A DNA stretch of 19,092 nt from Flavobacteriaceae bacterium. Lineage in GTDB: Bacteria; Bacteroidota; Bacteroidia; Flavobacteriales; Flavobacteriaceae. Positions 7,279-15,814 of this stretch are shown one piece after another (position 1 is the first letter of the stretch; the number at the start of each line of letters is the position of its first letter). The position numbers and the translations under genes are program-made. The stretch spans positions 1 through 19,092 of the forward strand of contig JAGQYU010000161.1 of the NCBI GenBank assembly GCA_020435885.1. The letters run 5' to 3'. The notes beneath the pieces were generated by a model that did not search any database, was not told where the DNA came from, and was given only the letters and a program-made list of their open reading frames with translations.

Positions 7279-8319
7279 TTAATTGATTTGTGCAAAAGTT
7301 TTTTGTTCTTTCAACCATTTATTAAAGTCTGCTTCTTCGTCAACTACAATCTTTAATTGCATATTGTAGTGAGAAGCTCCGCAAATTTTATTACAAAGCA
7401 GTAAATAGTCAAACTCAACAGATTCTTCTCCATTCTTTTCTCTAACAGCATTTACACCTTCCATTTTGGCAATAACATCTTTGTCTTGTCTCATCTCTGC
7501 AGTAGTTACTGAAGGTGTAAAAGACATTTCAGTAACCATACCCGGAACACAGTTCATCTGAGCCCTGAAGTGAGGCATATATGCCGAATGAAGTACGTCT
7601 TGAGATCGTAATTTGAAGATTACCTTTCTGCCTTTTGGCAAATGCAGTTCTTTAACAAATTTACCTTCACCTACTAGCAACGGAATATCATCAGAGGCAT
7701 TTTTATCAGAAAAATCAACTCCCATAGTATTAGTTCCTTCTATAAACCTAACATTCGCATAGCCCAGTTCATTATCAGAACCTGCGTAGCGTGCCTCCCA
7801 TTGGAATTGCTTTGCGTATAACTCTATAACCAAAGGATTTTCTGCATCAGAAGAATCCATCACATTGTTCCATGTAACCAATCCGAAAATGATCAATCCT
7901 GCCAATACAACCGCAGGGATTACCGTCCAGATGGTTTCCAATTTATGGCTATCTGCAAAGAAAAATGCTTTTCTATCACTAATTCCTCTATACTTAAATG
8001 TAAAAAAGTAGATTAAAAATTGAGTTATAAACTGAACTACTAAGATCAGTGTCATGGTTAGTTTAAACAGCAAATCTATATCTTCTCCTTCTGCAGATCC
8101 TGATAGCTGTGGCAATAAAACATCTTTAGCAGCATACAAGCTGTAAAGCATTAAGCCATAAATAAAGCCCATTAAAGCCAGCATTAACCATCCATTTATA
8201 TTATTTTCTTTTTTAGTAGCTGTTTGGTTTTCTACTTTGGTAAGTCCTAACAATTTTACAAACTGCCAACATGCTACAGCTATTACTACAAAAATGATAA
8301 TAAATAATAGTGCTTTCAT
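7279..8319 (-). CDS. coxB: Cytochrome c oxidase subunit II with CuA site
   Basis: This subunit receives electrons through its binuclear CuA centre and passes them to haem a in CoxA. It has 346 residues. The periplasmic cupredoxin domain (about 160-330) carries the CuA ligands His244 (VLHSAYMPH), Cys309, Cys313, His317 and Met320 in CNKICGASHYNM. The residue between the cysteines that is usually Glu, and gives a backbone carbonyl ligand, is Lys311. FQW at 172-174 is the likely electron-entry aromatic patch. Four hydrophobic segments (about 2-24, 42-65, 83-107 and 128-150) are visible, whereas the canonical subunit has two membrane helices. There is no CXXCH motif, so no cytochrome c domain is fused here. 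It has its own upstream promoter region, separated from actF by a terminator. Confidence 0.95.
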   Translation of the reverse strand: MKALLFIIIFVVIAVACWQFVKLLGLTKVENQTATKKENNINGWLMLALMGFIYGLMLYSLYAAKDVLLPQLSGSAEGEDIDLLFKLTMTLILVVQFITQFLIYFFTFKYRGISDRKAFFFADSHKLETIWTVIPAVVLAGLIIFGLVTWNNVMDSSDAENPLVIELYAKQFQWEARYAGSDNELGYANVRFIEGTNTMGVDFSDKNASDDIPLLVGEGKFVKELHLPKGRKVIFKLRSQDVLHSAYMPHFRAQMNCVPGMVTEMSFTPSVTTAEMRQDKDVIAKMEGVNAVREKNGEESVEFDYLLLCNKICGASHYNMQLKIVVDEEADFNKWLKEQKTFAQIN

Positions 8320-8359
8320 TTAATATTTTAGTATTTATTAGAAGGATTTTATATAGCGG

Positions 8360-8367
8360 CAAATATA
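8360..8367 (-). promoter_or_regulatory. Candidate -7 element of the coxBA promoter
   Basis: On the minus strand this reads TATATTTG, a perfect match to TAnnTTTG, 40 bases upstream of the coxB ATG. No TTTG lies at the expected -33 distance; the palindrome at 8386-8401 is there instead. This fits an activator-dependent promoter, but that is inference. Confidence 0.45.
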
Positions 8368-8385
8368 ACCAAAAATATTAATTTT

Positions 8386-8401
8386 CATGATTTATATCAT
8401 G
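8386..8401. promoter_or_regulatory. FNR/CRP-like palindrome at the coxBA promoter
   Basis: The sequence CATGATTTATATCATG has perfect 6-base arms around a 4-base spacer. Its core is TGAT-N4-ATCA, the half-site spacing of FNR/CRP-family operators. Its centre lies about 30 bases upstream of the centre of the predicted -7 element, roughly -37 to -41 relative to a likely start site. That is the position of a class II activator site. Which regulator binds is unknown. Confidence 0.4.
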
Positions 8402-8440
8402 TTTTAAGCATTTTTTTTCGTTATAATTAGAGCCTATCCT

Positions 8441-8472
8441 TCATAAAAAAAGCTGTTACAAGAACAGCTTTT
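8441..8472 (-). terminator. Terminator after actF
   Basis: The arms aaaagctgtt (8448-8457) and aacagctttt (8463-8472) form a 10-bp stem with a 5-base loop. On the minus strand the hairpin ends in a run of seven T. It lies 24 bases past the actF stop and separates the act genes from coxBA, so the two blocks are probably separate or partly read-through transcripts. Confidence 0.8.
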
Positions 8473-8496
8473 ATATTTTATAGAAAATATCCGTTT

Positions 8497-9843
8497 TTAA
8501 TAGTGGAAAATTTCGCTTTCTTTTAAGAATGGATTTCCTTTTGCAAGCAATGGTGCTTTTGTTAATGATGTAAATACTACAAAAATGAACAATCCTAAGA
8601 AAAATAGTAATGAACCTATTTCAGGAATTCCAAAATGCCAGTTGCTACCTACAGTACCCGGAGTAATCATCAAATATACATCGATGTAATGGCCTGCTAA
8701 AATGATTAAACCTGCCAATACAACAAACCAAGGCACTCGTTTAAAATCGCTATTCATCAAAATCAATATAGGAAATACAAAGTTCATAATAAGCATTCCT
8801 ATAAATAACGGTTGGTATGTTCCTACTAACCTAGGATAAAAATAGGTTGTTTCTTCAGGGATGTTTGCATACCACTGTAACATAAATTGTGCAAACCAAA
8901 AGTATGTCCAGAAAATACTGAAACCGAACATAAACTTAGCCAAATCATGTAGATGACTGTCATTTACGAAAGGTAAATATCCTCTTGATCTTAAGTAAAT
9001 AGTTACAAAAGCAATGGTTGTAATTGCCGAAACGAACATACTTGCAAACACATAGAACGGATATAACTGACTGAACCAGTGATGGTCTATAGACATTAAC
9101 CAGTCAAAAGCCATAAACAGTTCAGAAACCAAGAATACTACTAAGAATACTACTGATAGTGTAAAGTTTCTTTTATAAGATGAAAGGTCAGACGCTGAAT
9201 CCTCTGCTCTTGAATTTTTAACAATAAAGTATCTGAAACCAATCCATATCAACACATAAATTACCGATCTGATCAGCCATCCGGGGATATTTAACCACCA
9301 ACCTTTGGTTACCATAGCAAAATCATAATTGGCTGCAGTTGGGTCTGTACTTGTGTACATCCAAGCGAATAAATGATTTCCATGCCCTATTGAAGAATAA
9401 ATCAAGAAGGCTAAAACAATCAAAGAACCAATAGTTATATATGAAGAAACACCTTCCATAACTCTAAACAATACAGGAGACCATCCTGATTGTGCTGCCC
9501 TTTGCGTAGCGTAGAATACCAATGCACAAACAGAAAGTAACAAAAAGAAGATCATAGGCACATAGATAGCAGACCAAGGTCTGTTCTTAGCAAACGTTAA
9601 AGCATGTTCTAAGTGTGCTTCTTCATCAGCATGTTCACCAGCAGTAGCATGATCTGAAGCATCAGCCTGAGCTACCTCATGTGTTGTTCCATGCTCATCA
9701 GCAGTTGCATGGGAGTCATGCATCATTTCTTTGATATCTTCTGTGGTCTTAGGTGCGCTCATTATACCATAAACAATACCTAATGCACCGATGATCATTA
9801 GAGCAATTGAAAAGATCTTTAATTTACTTGAAAATGTGTACAT
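8497..9843 (-). CDS. actF: Alternative complex III membrane subunit ActF (NrfD/PsrC-like)
   Basis: An integral membrane subunit related to ActC and to the NrfD/PsrC family, in the core of alternative complex III, the menaquinol:cytochrome c oxidoreductase that replaces complex III in these bacteria. It has 448 residues and about ten membrane helices, the first at about 9-29 and the second at about 89-115. Recognisable family segments are WMYTSTDP, GWWLNIPGWLIRSVIYV and FMAFDWLMSIDHHWFSQLYPFYVFASMF. The loop between helices 1 and 2 (about 40-80) is unusual: eight His residues (42, 45, 51, 55, 65, 71, 77 and 80) are mixed with Asp, Glu and Ala. It follows actE after 27 bases and ends just before a terminator. 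Confidence 0.92.
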   Translation of the reverse strand: MYTFSSKLKIFSIALMIIGALGIVYGIMSAPKTTEDIKEMMHDSHATADEHGTTHEVAQADASDHATAGEHADEEAHLEHALTFAKNRPWSAIYVPMIFFLLLSVCALVFYATQRAAQSGWSPVLFRVMEGVSSYITIGSLIVLAFLIYSSIGHGNHLFAWMYTSTDPTAANYDFAMVTKGWWLNIPGWLIRSVIYVLIWIGFRYFIVKNSRAEDSASDLSSYKRNFTLSVVFLVVFLVSELFMAFDWLMSIDHHWFSQLYPFYVFASMFVSAITTIAFVTIYLRSRGYLPFVNDSHLHDLAKFMFGFSIFWTYFWFAQFMLQWYANIPEETTYFYPRLVGTYQPLFIGMLIMNFVFPILILMNSDFKRVPWFVVLAGLIILAGHYIDVYLMITPGTVGSNWHFGIPEIGSLLFFLGLFIFVVFTSLTKAPLLAKGNPFLKESEIFHY

Positions 9844-9870
9844 ATCTTATTAATTCTTGCTAAAGCAATA

Positions 9871-10470
9871 TTATTTTAACAAATCGTTTCTTAACTGTTG
9901 AACATAGTGAGTTACCTGCCAACGTTCTTTTTCATTTAACTGCGATGCATGAGAACCCATAAGGTTTCTTCCATACATAATTACATGATAAATACTACCT
10001 TCGGTAATTTCTCTGTCTTTATAATTAGGTACTCCTAAAAACTTCTCATTCTTAACCAAGTCGCCTTGTCCGTCACCTTTCAAACCGTGGCAGGTTGCAC
10101 AGTAAATTCCGTATAAATACTTTCCTCTATCAGTATCTGCCAGAGGCACACTATAAATAGAGTCCTTTTTTACCCAAAGAGGAGACATCAATGAATCTTT
10201 TGCACTTACATAACCAGTTTCGGTATTAGGATAATCATACGGTATCTTTCCTCTTGCAATGGTACCATGTACTGGTAATTGAGCAGCCATTCCATCTTTG
10301 AATATATCTTCGGAATGATCAGCAGAATAGGTTTCATAAGGTATAGCCTCATACATATCTGTATCAGCCATAAATTGAACTTGCCTGTTTCTTTTATTAG
10401 TACAAGATGTTACTACTATTATAAGAACTAGTATCGAAGTTATTTTTATAAAGCTTTTCATAACTATCAT
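9871..10470 (-). CDS. actE: Alternative complex III mono-haem cytochrome c subunit ActE
   Basis: A periplasmic lipoprotein carrying one c-type haem, part of the electron exit side of alternative complex III. It has 199 residues with the chosen start. The signal peptide ends at the lipobox VVTSC (Cys23), so the mature protein is lipid-anchored. The haem motif CATCH is at 124-128, with a likely axial Met171 in RNLMGSHASQL, and the C-terminal helix QVTHYVQQLR is typical of class I cytochromes. The ATG at 10468-10470 overlaps the actD stop as TAATG, which suggests coupling. A second in-frame ATG three codons later (10459-10461) would give the more usual signal start MKSFIKI and is also possible. 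Confidence 0.93.
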   Translation of the reverse strand: MIVMKSFIKITSILVLIIVVTSCTNKRNRQVQFMADTDMYEAIPYETYSADHSEDIFKDGMAAQLPVHGTIARGKIPYDYPNTETGYVSAKDSLMSPLWVKKDSIYSVPLADTDRGKYLYGIYCATCHGLKGDGQGDLVKNEKFLGVPNYKDREITEGSIYHVIMYGRNLMGSHASQLNEKERWQVTHYVQQLRNDLLK

Positions 10471-10994
10471 TAGTGCTTTTCGTTAACTTTAATTTCAATT
10501 GCTCCTGTTCTTTTCAACAAATCAGAAAGTTCATTTTCATTACCATCAACAGCTACTTCCATCAAAAACTTATCATCCGTTGTTCTAGGGTCAGGATTTT
10601 CAGCTTTTCTGAATGGCCATATTTTACTTCTCATATAGAAAGTAATTACCATAAGGTGAGCTGCAAAAAATACAGTCATTTCAAACATTACCGGAATAAA
10701 TGCAGGCATGTTATGATAAAAGGTAAAACTTGGTTTACCACCAATATTTTGAGGCCAGTCAGAGATCATAATATAGTTTAAGAACCAAACCGCAAAGCTA
10801 AGCCCTGTAATACCGTATAAAAATGCGGTTATAGCCATACGAGTACCAGCCAAGCCCATAGCTTTGTCTAACCCGTGTACTGGGAAAGGAGTATATACTT
10901 CTTCTATGTGATGATGAGCCGCACGTACTTCTTTAACTGCTTTTAAAAGCACATCATCATCGTCATATAATGCTTGAATTACTTTAGTACTCAT
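10470..10994 (-). CDS. actD: Alternative complex III membrane subunit ActD (DUF3341)
   Basis: A 174-residue subunit of alternative complex III with a soluble N-terminal part and two membrane helices (about 53-75 and 96-118). It matches the DUF3341 pattern: a start rich in acidic residues (YDDDDVLLKAVKEV), then YTPFPVHGLDKAMGL before the first helix, and MPAFIPVMFEMTVFFAAH in the second. It carries no cofactor motif and is thought to be structural. The gene starts 2 bases after the actC stop and its own stop overlaps the actE start, so it is tightly embedded in the operon. Confidence 0.92.
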   Translation of the reverse strand: MSTKVIQALYDDDDVLLKAVKEVRAAHHHIEEVYTPFPVHGLDKAMGLAGTRMAITAFLYGITGLSFAVWFLNYIMISDWPQNIGGKPSFTFYHNMPAFIPVMFEMTVFFAAHLMVITFYMRSKIWPFRKAENPDPRTTDDKFLMEVAVDGNENELSDLLKRTGAIEIKVNEKH

Positions 10995-10996
10995 AA

Positions 10997-12712
10997 CTAT
11001 GATTTAAGTTTTTTAGCTTGACCTGCCCAATCATCTCTTTCAGCCCTTCCAGGGAAAGAACCTGTAATAGAATCTAACAGATCATATTCTTTTTTAGTCA
11101 TTTTACTTACTTGCTCAAAACTGTAGATACCTATTTGGTTCAATGTTTTTTCCATAACAGGCCCTACTCCGCTAATCCTTTTCAGATCATCAGGAGTTTG
11201 AGTATTGATATCAAAAGTACCAATGCTTCCTAACAAGCTACTGGTTTTAACTTCATGGTTTTCTTCAGCTTTAGGAGCTTCTTCAACATGTACCGGTTCT
11301 GCATGAGATTCATGATGCACTTCTTCACCATTATCTCTGGCTCTCTTATAATTATCTCCAGAAGCCTTAAGGATAGATTTTACTTCCGCTTGAGCAATTA
11401 CTGGGAATGTTCTGGCATATAATAAGAACAATACAAAGAAGAATCCTAATGTTCCTATAAAGATGCCTATATCAACAAAAGTTGGAGAGAACATCGTCCA
11501 AGAAGATGGTAAATGACCTCTACTTAAGTTGATAACAATAATGTCAAAACGCTCAAACCACATCCCTATATTAATGAATATAGATATGATGAAAGTCCAT
11601 ACATAATTTGTACGGATCTTTTTAACCCATAAGAATTGAGGGATAATGGCATTACAAGTTATTAATGCCCAAAATGCCCACCAATAAGGCCCTGTAGCAG
11701 CACCCCAAGAAAGATACGTGAAGTCTTCATAACTACTACCTGTGTACCATCCTACAAAGAATTCAGACAAATAAGCAACAGTTACTATACCACCCGTTAC
11801 CAAAATAACCTTGTTCATGTTCTCAATATGAACTCTGGTAATATATGCTTCCAAATTGCTCACTTTTCTCATAATAAGCAAAAGTGTTTGCACCATTGCG
11901 AAACCTGAGAACACTGCACCTGCAACAAAGTACGGAGGATATACTGTACTATGCCATCCTGGGATAACCGAAGTAGCAAAGTCAAATGATACGATAGTGT
12001 GTACAGAAAGTACAAGTGGAGTTGCTAAACCTGCTAACACCAACGATACTTCTTCAAAACGTTGCCAATCTTTAGCTCTACCACTCCAACCAAAACTCAC
12101 TAAGCTGTATATTTTCTTTTGGAAAGGTTTGGTAGCTCTATCACGGATCATAGCGAAGTCTGGCAACAGACCTGTCCACCAGAAAACCAATGATACTGAA
12201 AGATAGGTAGAGATTGCAAACACGTCCCACAATAGTGGTGAGTTAAAGTTTACCCATAATGAACCTAGCGGGTTTGGAATTGGCAATGTATAAAAACCAT
12301 CCCAAATTCTACCCATGTGGATCAACGGGAACATACCCGCTTGTACAACAGCAAAGATGGTCATTGCTTCCGCAGAACGGTTAATACCCATTCTCCATTT
12401 TTGACGGAATAATAAAAGTACAGCTGAAATAAGCGTACCGGCATGACCGATACCTACCCACCATACAAAGTTGGTGATATCCCAAGCCCAGTTAATTCTG
12501 TTATTCAATCCCCAAACACCGATACCGGTACCTATGGTATAAGCTATTGCTCCAAACCCCCATAACATGGCCAATAAAGATATAGTAAAGGCAATCTTCC
12601 ATTGTTTATTGGCTTTTCCTTCAATAGGAGCAGCTACATCTTGAGTAATATCATGGTAACTTTTGTCTCCAACAATGATCGGTTCTCTAATAGGCGCTTC
12701 GTAATGACCCAT
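10997..12712 (-). CDS. actC: Alternative complex III quinol-binding subunit ActC with C-terminal helix-hairpin-helix domain
   Basis: The NrfD/PsrC-family membrane subunit that is expected to bind and oxidise menaquinol on the ActB side of the complex. Residues 37-435 hold about ten membrane helices with family segments such as WGLNNRINWAWDITNFVWWV, FWWTGLLPDFAMIRDR, HTIVSFDFATSVIPGWHSTV and MWFERFDIIVINL. The protein has 571 residues, about 100 more than I expect for ActC. The excess is a charged His/Glu-rich linker (about 445-500, including HHESHAEPVHVEE) and a compact helix-hairpin-helix domain (about 507-571) with KRISGVGPVMEKTL and GRAERDDWAGQAKKL. The extra domain is in frame and ends at a normal stop 2 bases before actD. 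Its role is unknown. Confidence 0.93.
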   Translation of the reverse strand: MGHYEAPIREPIIVGDKSYHDITQDVAAPIEGKANKQWKIAFTISLLAMLWGFGAIAYTIGTGIGVWGLNNRINWAWDITNFVWWVGIGHAGTLISAVLLLFRQKWRMGINRSAEAMTIFAVVQAGMFPLIHMGRIWDGFYTLPIPNPLGSLWVNFNSPLLWDVFAISTYLSVSLVFWWTGLLPDFAMIRDRATKPFQKKIYSLVSFGWSGRAKDWQRFEEVSLVLAGLATPLVLSVHTIVSFDFATSVIPGWHSTVYPPYFVAGAVFSGFAMVQTLLLIMRKVSNLEAYITRVHIENMNKVILVTGGIVTVAYLSEFFVGWYTGSSYEDFTYLSWGAATGPYWWAFWALITCNAIIPQFLWVKKIRTNYVWTFIISIFINIGMWFERFDIIVINLSRGHLPSSWTMFSPTFVDIGIFIGTLGFFFVLFLLYARTFPVIAQAEVKSILKASGDNYKRARDNGEEVHHESHAEPVHVEEAPKAEENHEVKTSSLLGSIGTFDINTQTPDDLKRISGVGPVMEKTLNQIGIYSFEQVSKMTKKEYDLLDSITGSFPGRAERDDWAGQAKKLKS

Positions 12713-12737
12713 AATTTATTTCTATTCGTTGTTATTA

Positions 12738-15700
12738 TTAAGCTTCGTTAGTATTTCTGATATCCAATTGATAGAAAACGTTTGGTTGTGTACCAACAAA
12801 ATCTAACAAATGGAAAGTTCTTTTATCTTCTTTTAGATGAGCAACTTTACTTTCTTCATCATTTACATTTCCAAATACAATAGCACCTGTGCTACAAGCA
12901 TTTGAACACGCTGTTTGGAATTCACCATCTTTAACAGGTCTTCCTTCTTTCTTAGCTTGTAAAATAGTTGCTTGTGTCATTTGAATACATAATGAACATT
13001 TTTCCATAACCCCTCTTGAACGTACCACCACATCTGGGTTTAATACCATTCTACCAAGGTCATTGTTCATGTTATAATCAAATTCGTTGTTATCAAAATA
13101 TTTGAACCAGTTGAATCTACGCACTTTGTATGGACAGTTATTTGCACAATAACGAGTACCTATACAACGGTTGTAAGCCATGTGGTTTTGACCTTGTTTT
13201 CCATGTGAAGTAGCTGCTACCGGACATACTGTTTCACAAGGTGCATGGTTACAGTGCTGGCACATAACAGGTTGGAAAGTAACATCAGGATTATCAGAAG
13301 GATGTGTTTGAGATTCAAAAAATTCTCCACTACCGTATATTCCTTCTTCTCTACCACGTTCAACTGTCATATCAGATGAATAGTATCTATCAATACGCAG
13401 CCAGTGCATATCTCTACTCTTTCTGATCTCATCTTTACCTACCACAGGAACGTTATTTTCTGCATGACATGCTATAACACAAGCCGCACAGCCAATACAA
13501 GTTGCCATATCGATAGACATGTTGAACTTCACTCCCCAAGAATCATCAAATTTATCCCAAAGGTCAACTTCCTCTAAGTTAGCCTCTTGGTGTTCATATG
13601 ATATTTTTGGTTCAGGGTTCCAGTCTTCTTTTGGTTTATTGATAAAATCCTCCAGTGTAGTCTCTCTGATGATCTCATCTCTTCCCATTAAGGTATGTTG
13701 TAACTGGATACAAGCAAACTCATGTACTCCACCAACTTTTTCAATGGTTACTTCCTGAACATCCTTAAAGTTTTGGAACAATGGATATGCATTTACACCA
13801 ATCTGCATTTCTTTTTGAACCGCAGCTTTTCTTCCATAACCTAAAGCTAACCCAACACTTCCTGGGGCTTGCCCTGGTTGAATGTAAACAGGAACTTTTT
13901 CCAACGTTACACCTCCTACGGTTACATTCACCATATCTCCATTCATTGCTCCATTAGAAACTGTCCAGTTTTTTAAACCTTTAGCTTCTGCATCTGCTCT
14001 GGAAATAACTAAATAATTATCCCAAGAAGTTCTGGTGATTGGATCTGGCAATTCTTGTAACCAAGGATTGTTAGCCATTTTACCATCACCTAAACCAACT
14101 TTTGTATATAGTGATAATTCTAATTCTGAACTTTTTATCGAAGATGCTAATCCGTTAGCTGCTGCGGCTAAATCTACCTCATTAGCAACTCTTTCTACTG
14201 TAGCCCCCACTTTGTAATAACCATCATGTAAAGCAGTATTCCATGAAGTCCCTCCTAAAATAGAAGATTTCCAGAATCCTTTTAAATGATCATAATACGA
14301 TTGGCTACTACCCGTCCACTTTAACAACGTATCTTGGAATTGACGTGTATTAAACAATGGCTGGATGGTTGGTTGCATCAATCCAAACTCTCCTTTTTTG
14401 ATAGACACATCACCCCATGCTTCCAAATAATGTGGTACAGCAACAACATATTGTGCTGCTGATGCAGTTTCGTCTTCAGTAGTAGCAAAAGCTATTGAAA
14501 GGCTTACTTTTTTAAGAGCTTCAGCAAATTCAGCTCCGTTTGGTAATGTGTAAACAGGGTTTGTATTATTAGTGATCAAAGCACCTACTTTTCCTGCTTT
14601 CATATTTGCTAGAAGTTCAGCAACTTTAGCATCACTACCTTTTCTAATATTTTTAGTGGCTACAATATCCATAACTTCACTATTCAACGCTTTGTTGATA
14701 GCTAATGCCAATAACTGAGCATTTTTATCTTTTATTCCTGTAACCAAAACACCTTTGGTACCTGCAGCTTTTAACTGTTTAACTGCCTGTTCAACACCTT
14801 CGTTAACGGATGTTTCTTTAGCAGAACCACCTCCGATAATAGCATTGTACACATTCAACAATACTTGAATCTGTTCAGAAGGTTTAACCATGTATCGCTT
14901 ATCAGCATTACCACCGGTTAAGGTCATATTGCTTTCAAATTGAATATGCTTAGACATTTTTCCGTTTTTAGGAACACGGCTTTTAGCATATCCTGCCTCA
15001 TAACCTCCACCTTGCCAGTCAGCCAAGAAATCAGCCCCAATAGAAACTATCGTTTCTGCTTTGCTAAAATCATACTCCGGCAACGCTCTTTCGCCATACA
15101 TGGCCTCAAAAGCATCTAACGTTGCAGATTCAGAAACAGCATCATAAACTACATGCTCAACATTACCATACATAGCACTAAATTCTTCAACCAATTTTCT
15201 GGTAGAAGGACTTGAACACGTTCCCGTAAGGATAACTATAGACTGATTAGTAGCTTTCAGTTCATTTAGTTTAGCTACAACTTCTTTGTCTAAAGTAGCC
15301 CAATCAGTTGCCTCACCATTTGCTTTAGGACCTTTTAATCTGTTATCATCATATAAAGAAAGAACTGATGCCTGAACTCTGGCATTTGTAGTACCGGAAG
15401 TACCTGCCAATTTGTTTTGTTCAATTTTTATTGGGCGCCCTTCTCTAACTTTTACCAAAATATTGGCAAAATCATAGCCATCGGCAATAGAAGTAGCATA
15501 ATAATCCGGTACACCGGGAGTTATATCATCAGGTTTTACAACGTAGGGAATCGATTTGATAACCGGTCCTTCGCAAGCAGCTAATGAAGCTGCAGCAGTA
15601 GTAAAACCAACATATTTTAAGAAATCTCTACGTGAAGTAGACGAAGCCTCTAAAGTTTCTTTATCGCCAAGAAATTGATCGGTAGGAATCTCTTCTACAA

Positions 15701-15785
15701 ATTCGTTTTGTTTTAGCTTTTCAACAATAGAGCTGTTTTCGTTCAGCTCTTCAACACTTTTCCAGTATTTCTTGTTTGATGCCAT
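12738..15785 (-). CDS. actB: Alternative complex III iron-sulfur subunit ActB (molybdopterin-oxidoreductase-like)
   Basis: A large periplasmic subunit that relays electrons from the quinol site toward the haems. It has 1015 residues. A twin-arginine signal SRRDFLK (51-57) is followed by the lipobox SLAAC with Cys71, so it is probably exported folded and lipid-anchored. Residues about 75-740 resemble the catalytic subunit of molybdopterin oxidoreductases, which in ActB carries no molybdenum cofactor. The C-terminal part is a ferredoxin-like domain with four cluster motifs: Cys763/766/769/773; Cys842/845/850/854; Cys874/880/884, with Thr877 replacing the usual second Cys; and Cys930/933/960/964. 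The Thr substitution fits one [3Fe-4S] beside three [4Fe-4S] clusters, as known for this family. It is flanked by actA and actC at 25-29 bases. Confidence 0.95.
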   Translation of the reverse strand: MASNKKYWKSVEELNENSSIVEKLKQNEFVEEIPTDQFLGDKETLEASSTSRRDFLKYVGFTTAAASLAACEGPVIKSIPYVVKPDDITPGVPDYYATSIADGYDFANILVKVREGRPIKIEQNKLAGTSGTTNARVQASVLSLYDDNRLKGPKANGEATDWATLDKEVVAKLNELKATNQSIVILTGTCSSPSTRKLVEEFSAMYGNVEHVVYDAVSESATLDAFEAMYGERALPEYDFSKAETIVSIGADFLADWQGGGYEAGYAKSRVPKNGKMSKHIQFESNMTLTGGNADKRYMVKPSEQIQVLLNVYNAIIGGGSAKETSVNEGVEQAVKQLKAAGTKGVLVTGIKDKNAQLLALAINKALNSEVMDIVATKNIRKGSDAKVAELLANMKAGKVGALITNNTNPVYTLPNGAEFAEALKKVSLSIAFATTEDETASAAQYVVAVPHYLEAWGDVSIKKGEFGLMQPTIQPLFNTRQFQDTLLKWTGSSQSYYDHLKGFWKSSILGGTSWNTALHDGYYKVGATVERVANEVDLAAAANGLASSIKSSELELSLYTKVGLGDGKMANNPWLQELPDPITRTSWDNYLVISRADAEAKGLKNWTVSNGAMNGDMVNVTVGGVTLEKVPVYIQPGQAPGSVGLALGYGRKAAVQKEMQIGVNAYPLFQNFKDVQEVTIEKVGGVHEFACIQLQHTLMGRDEIIRETTLEDFINKPKEDWNPEPKISYEHQEANLEEVDLWDKFDDSWGVKFNMSIDMATCIGCAACVIACHAENNVPVVGKDEIRKSRDMHWLRIDRYYSSDMTVERGREEGIYGSGEFFESQTHPSDNPDVTFQPVMCQHCNHAPCETVCPVAATSHGKQGQNHMAYNRCIGTRYCANNCPYKVRRFNWFKYFDNNEFDYNMNNDLGRMVLNPDVVVRSRGVMEKCSLCIQMTQATILQAKKEGRPVKDGEFQTACSNACSTGAIVFGNVNDEESKVAHLKEDKRTFHLLDFVGTQPNVFYQLDIRNTNEA

Positions 15786-15814
15786 TGTATATTTTGTATT
15801 ACTTCTTTAATTAA

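Noticed and set aside
8320..8496. Possible small protein between actF and coxB
   Set aside because: ATG codons on the minus strand meet a stop within a few codons. The stretch is explained by the terminator, palindrome and promoter element.
10473..10781. Plus-strand open frame opposite actD
   Set aside because: It is a shadow frame of a conserved subunit gene, with no signal or domain of its own.
12738..15785. ActB as an active molybdenum oxidoreductase
   Set aside because: Its placement between actA and actC, the fused four-cluster domain and the family's known lack of molybdenum cofactor argue for the alternative complex III subunit.
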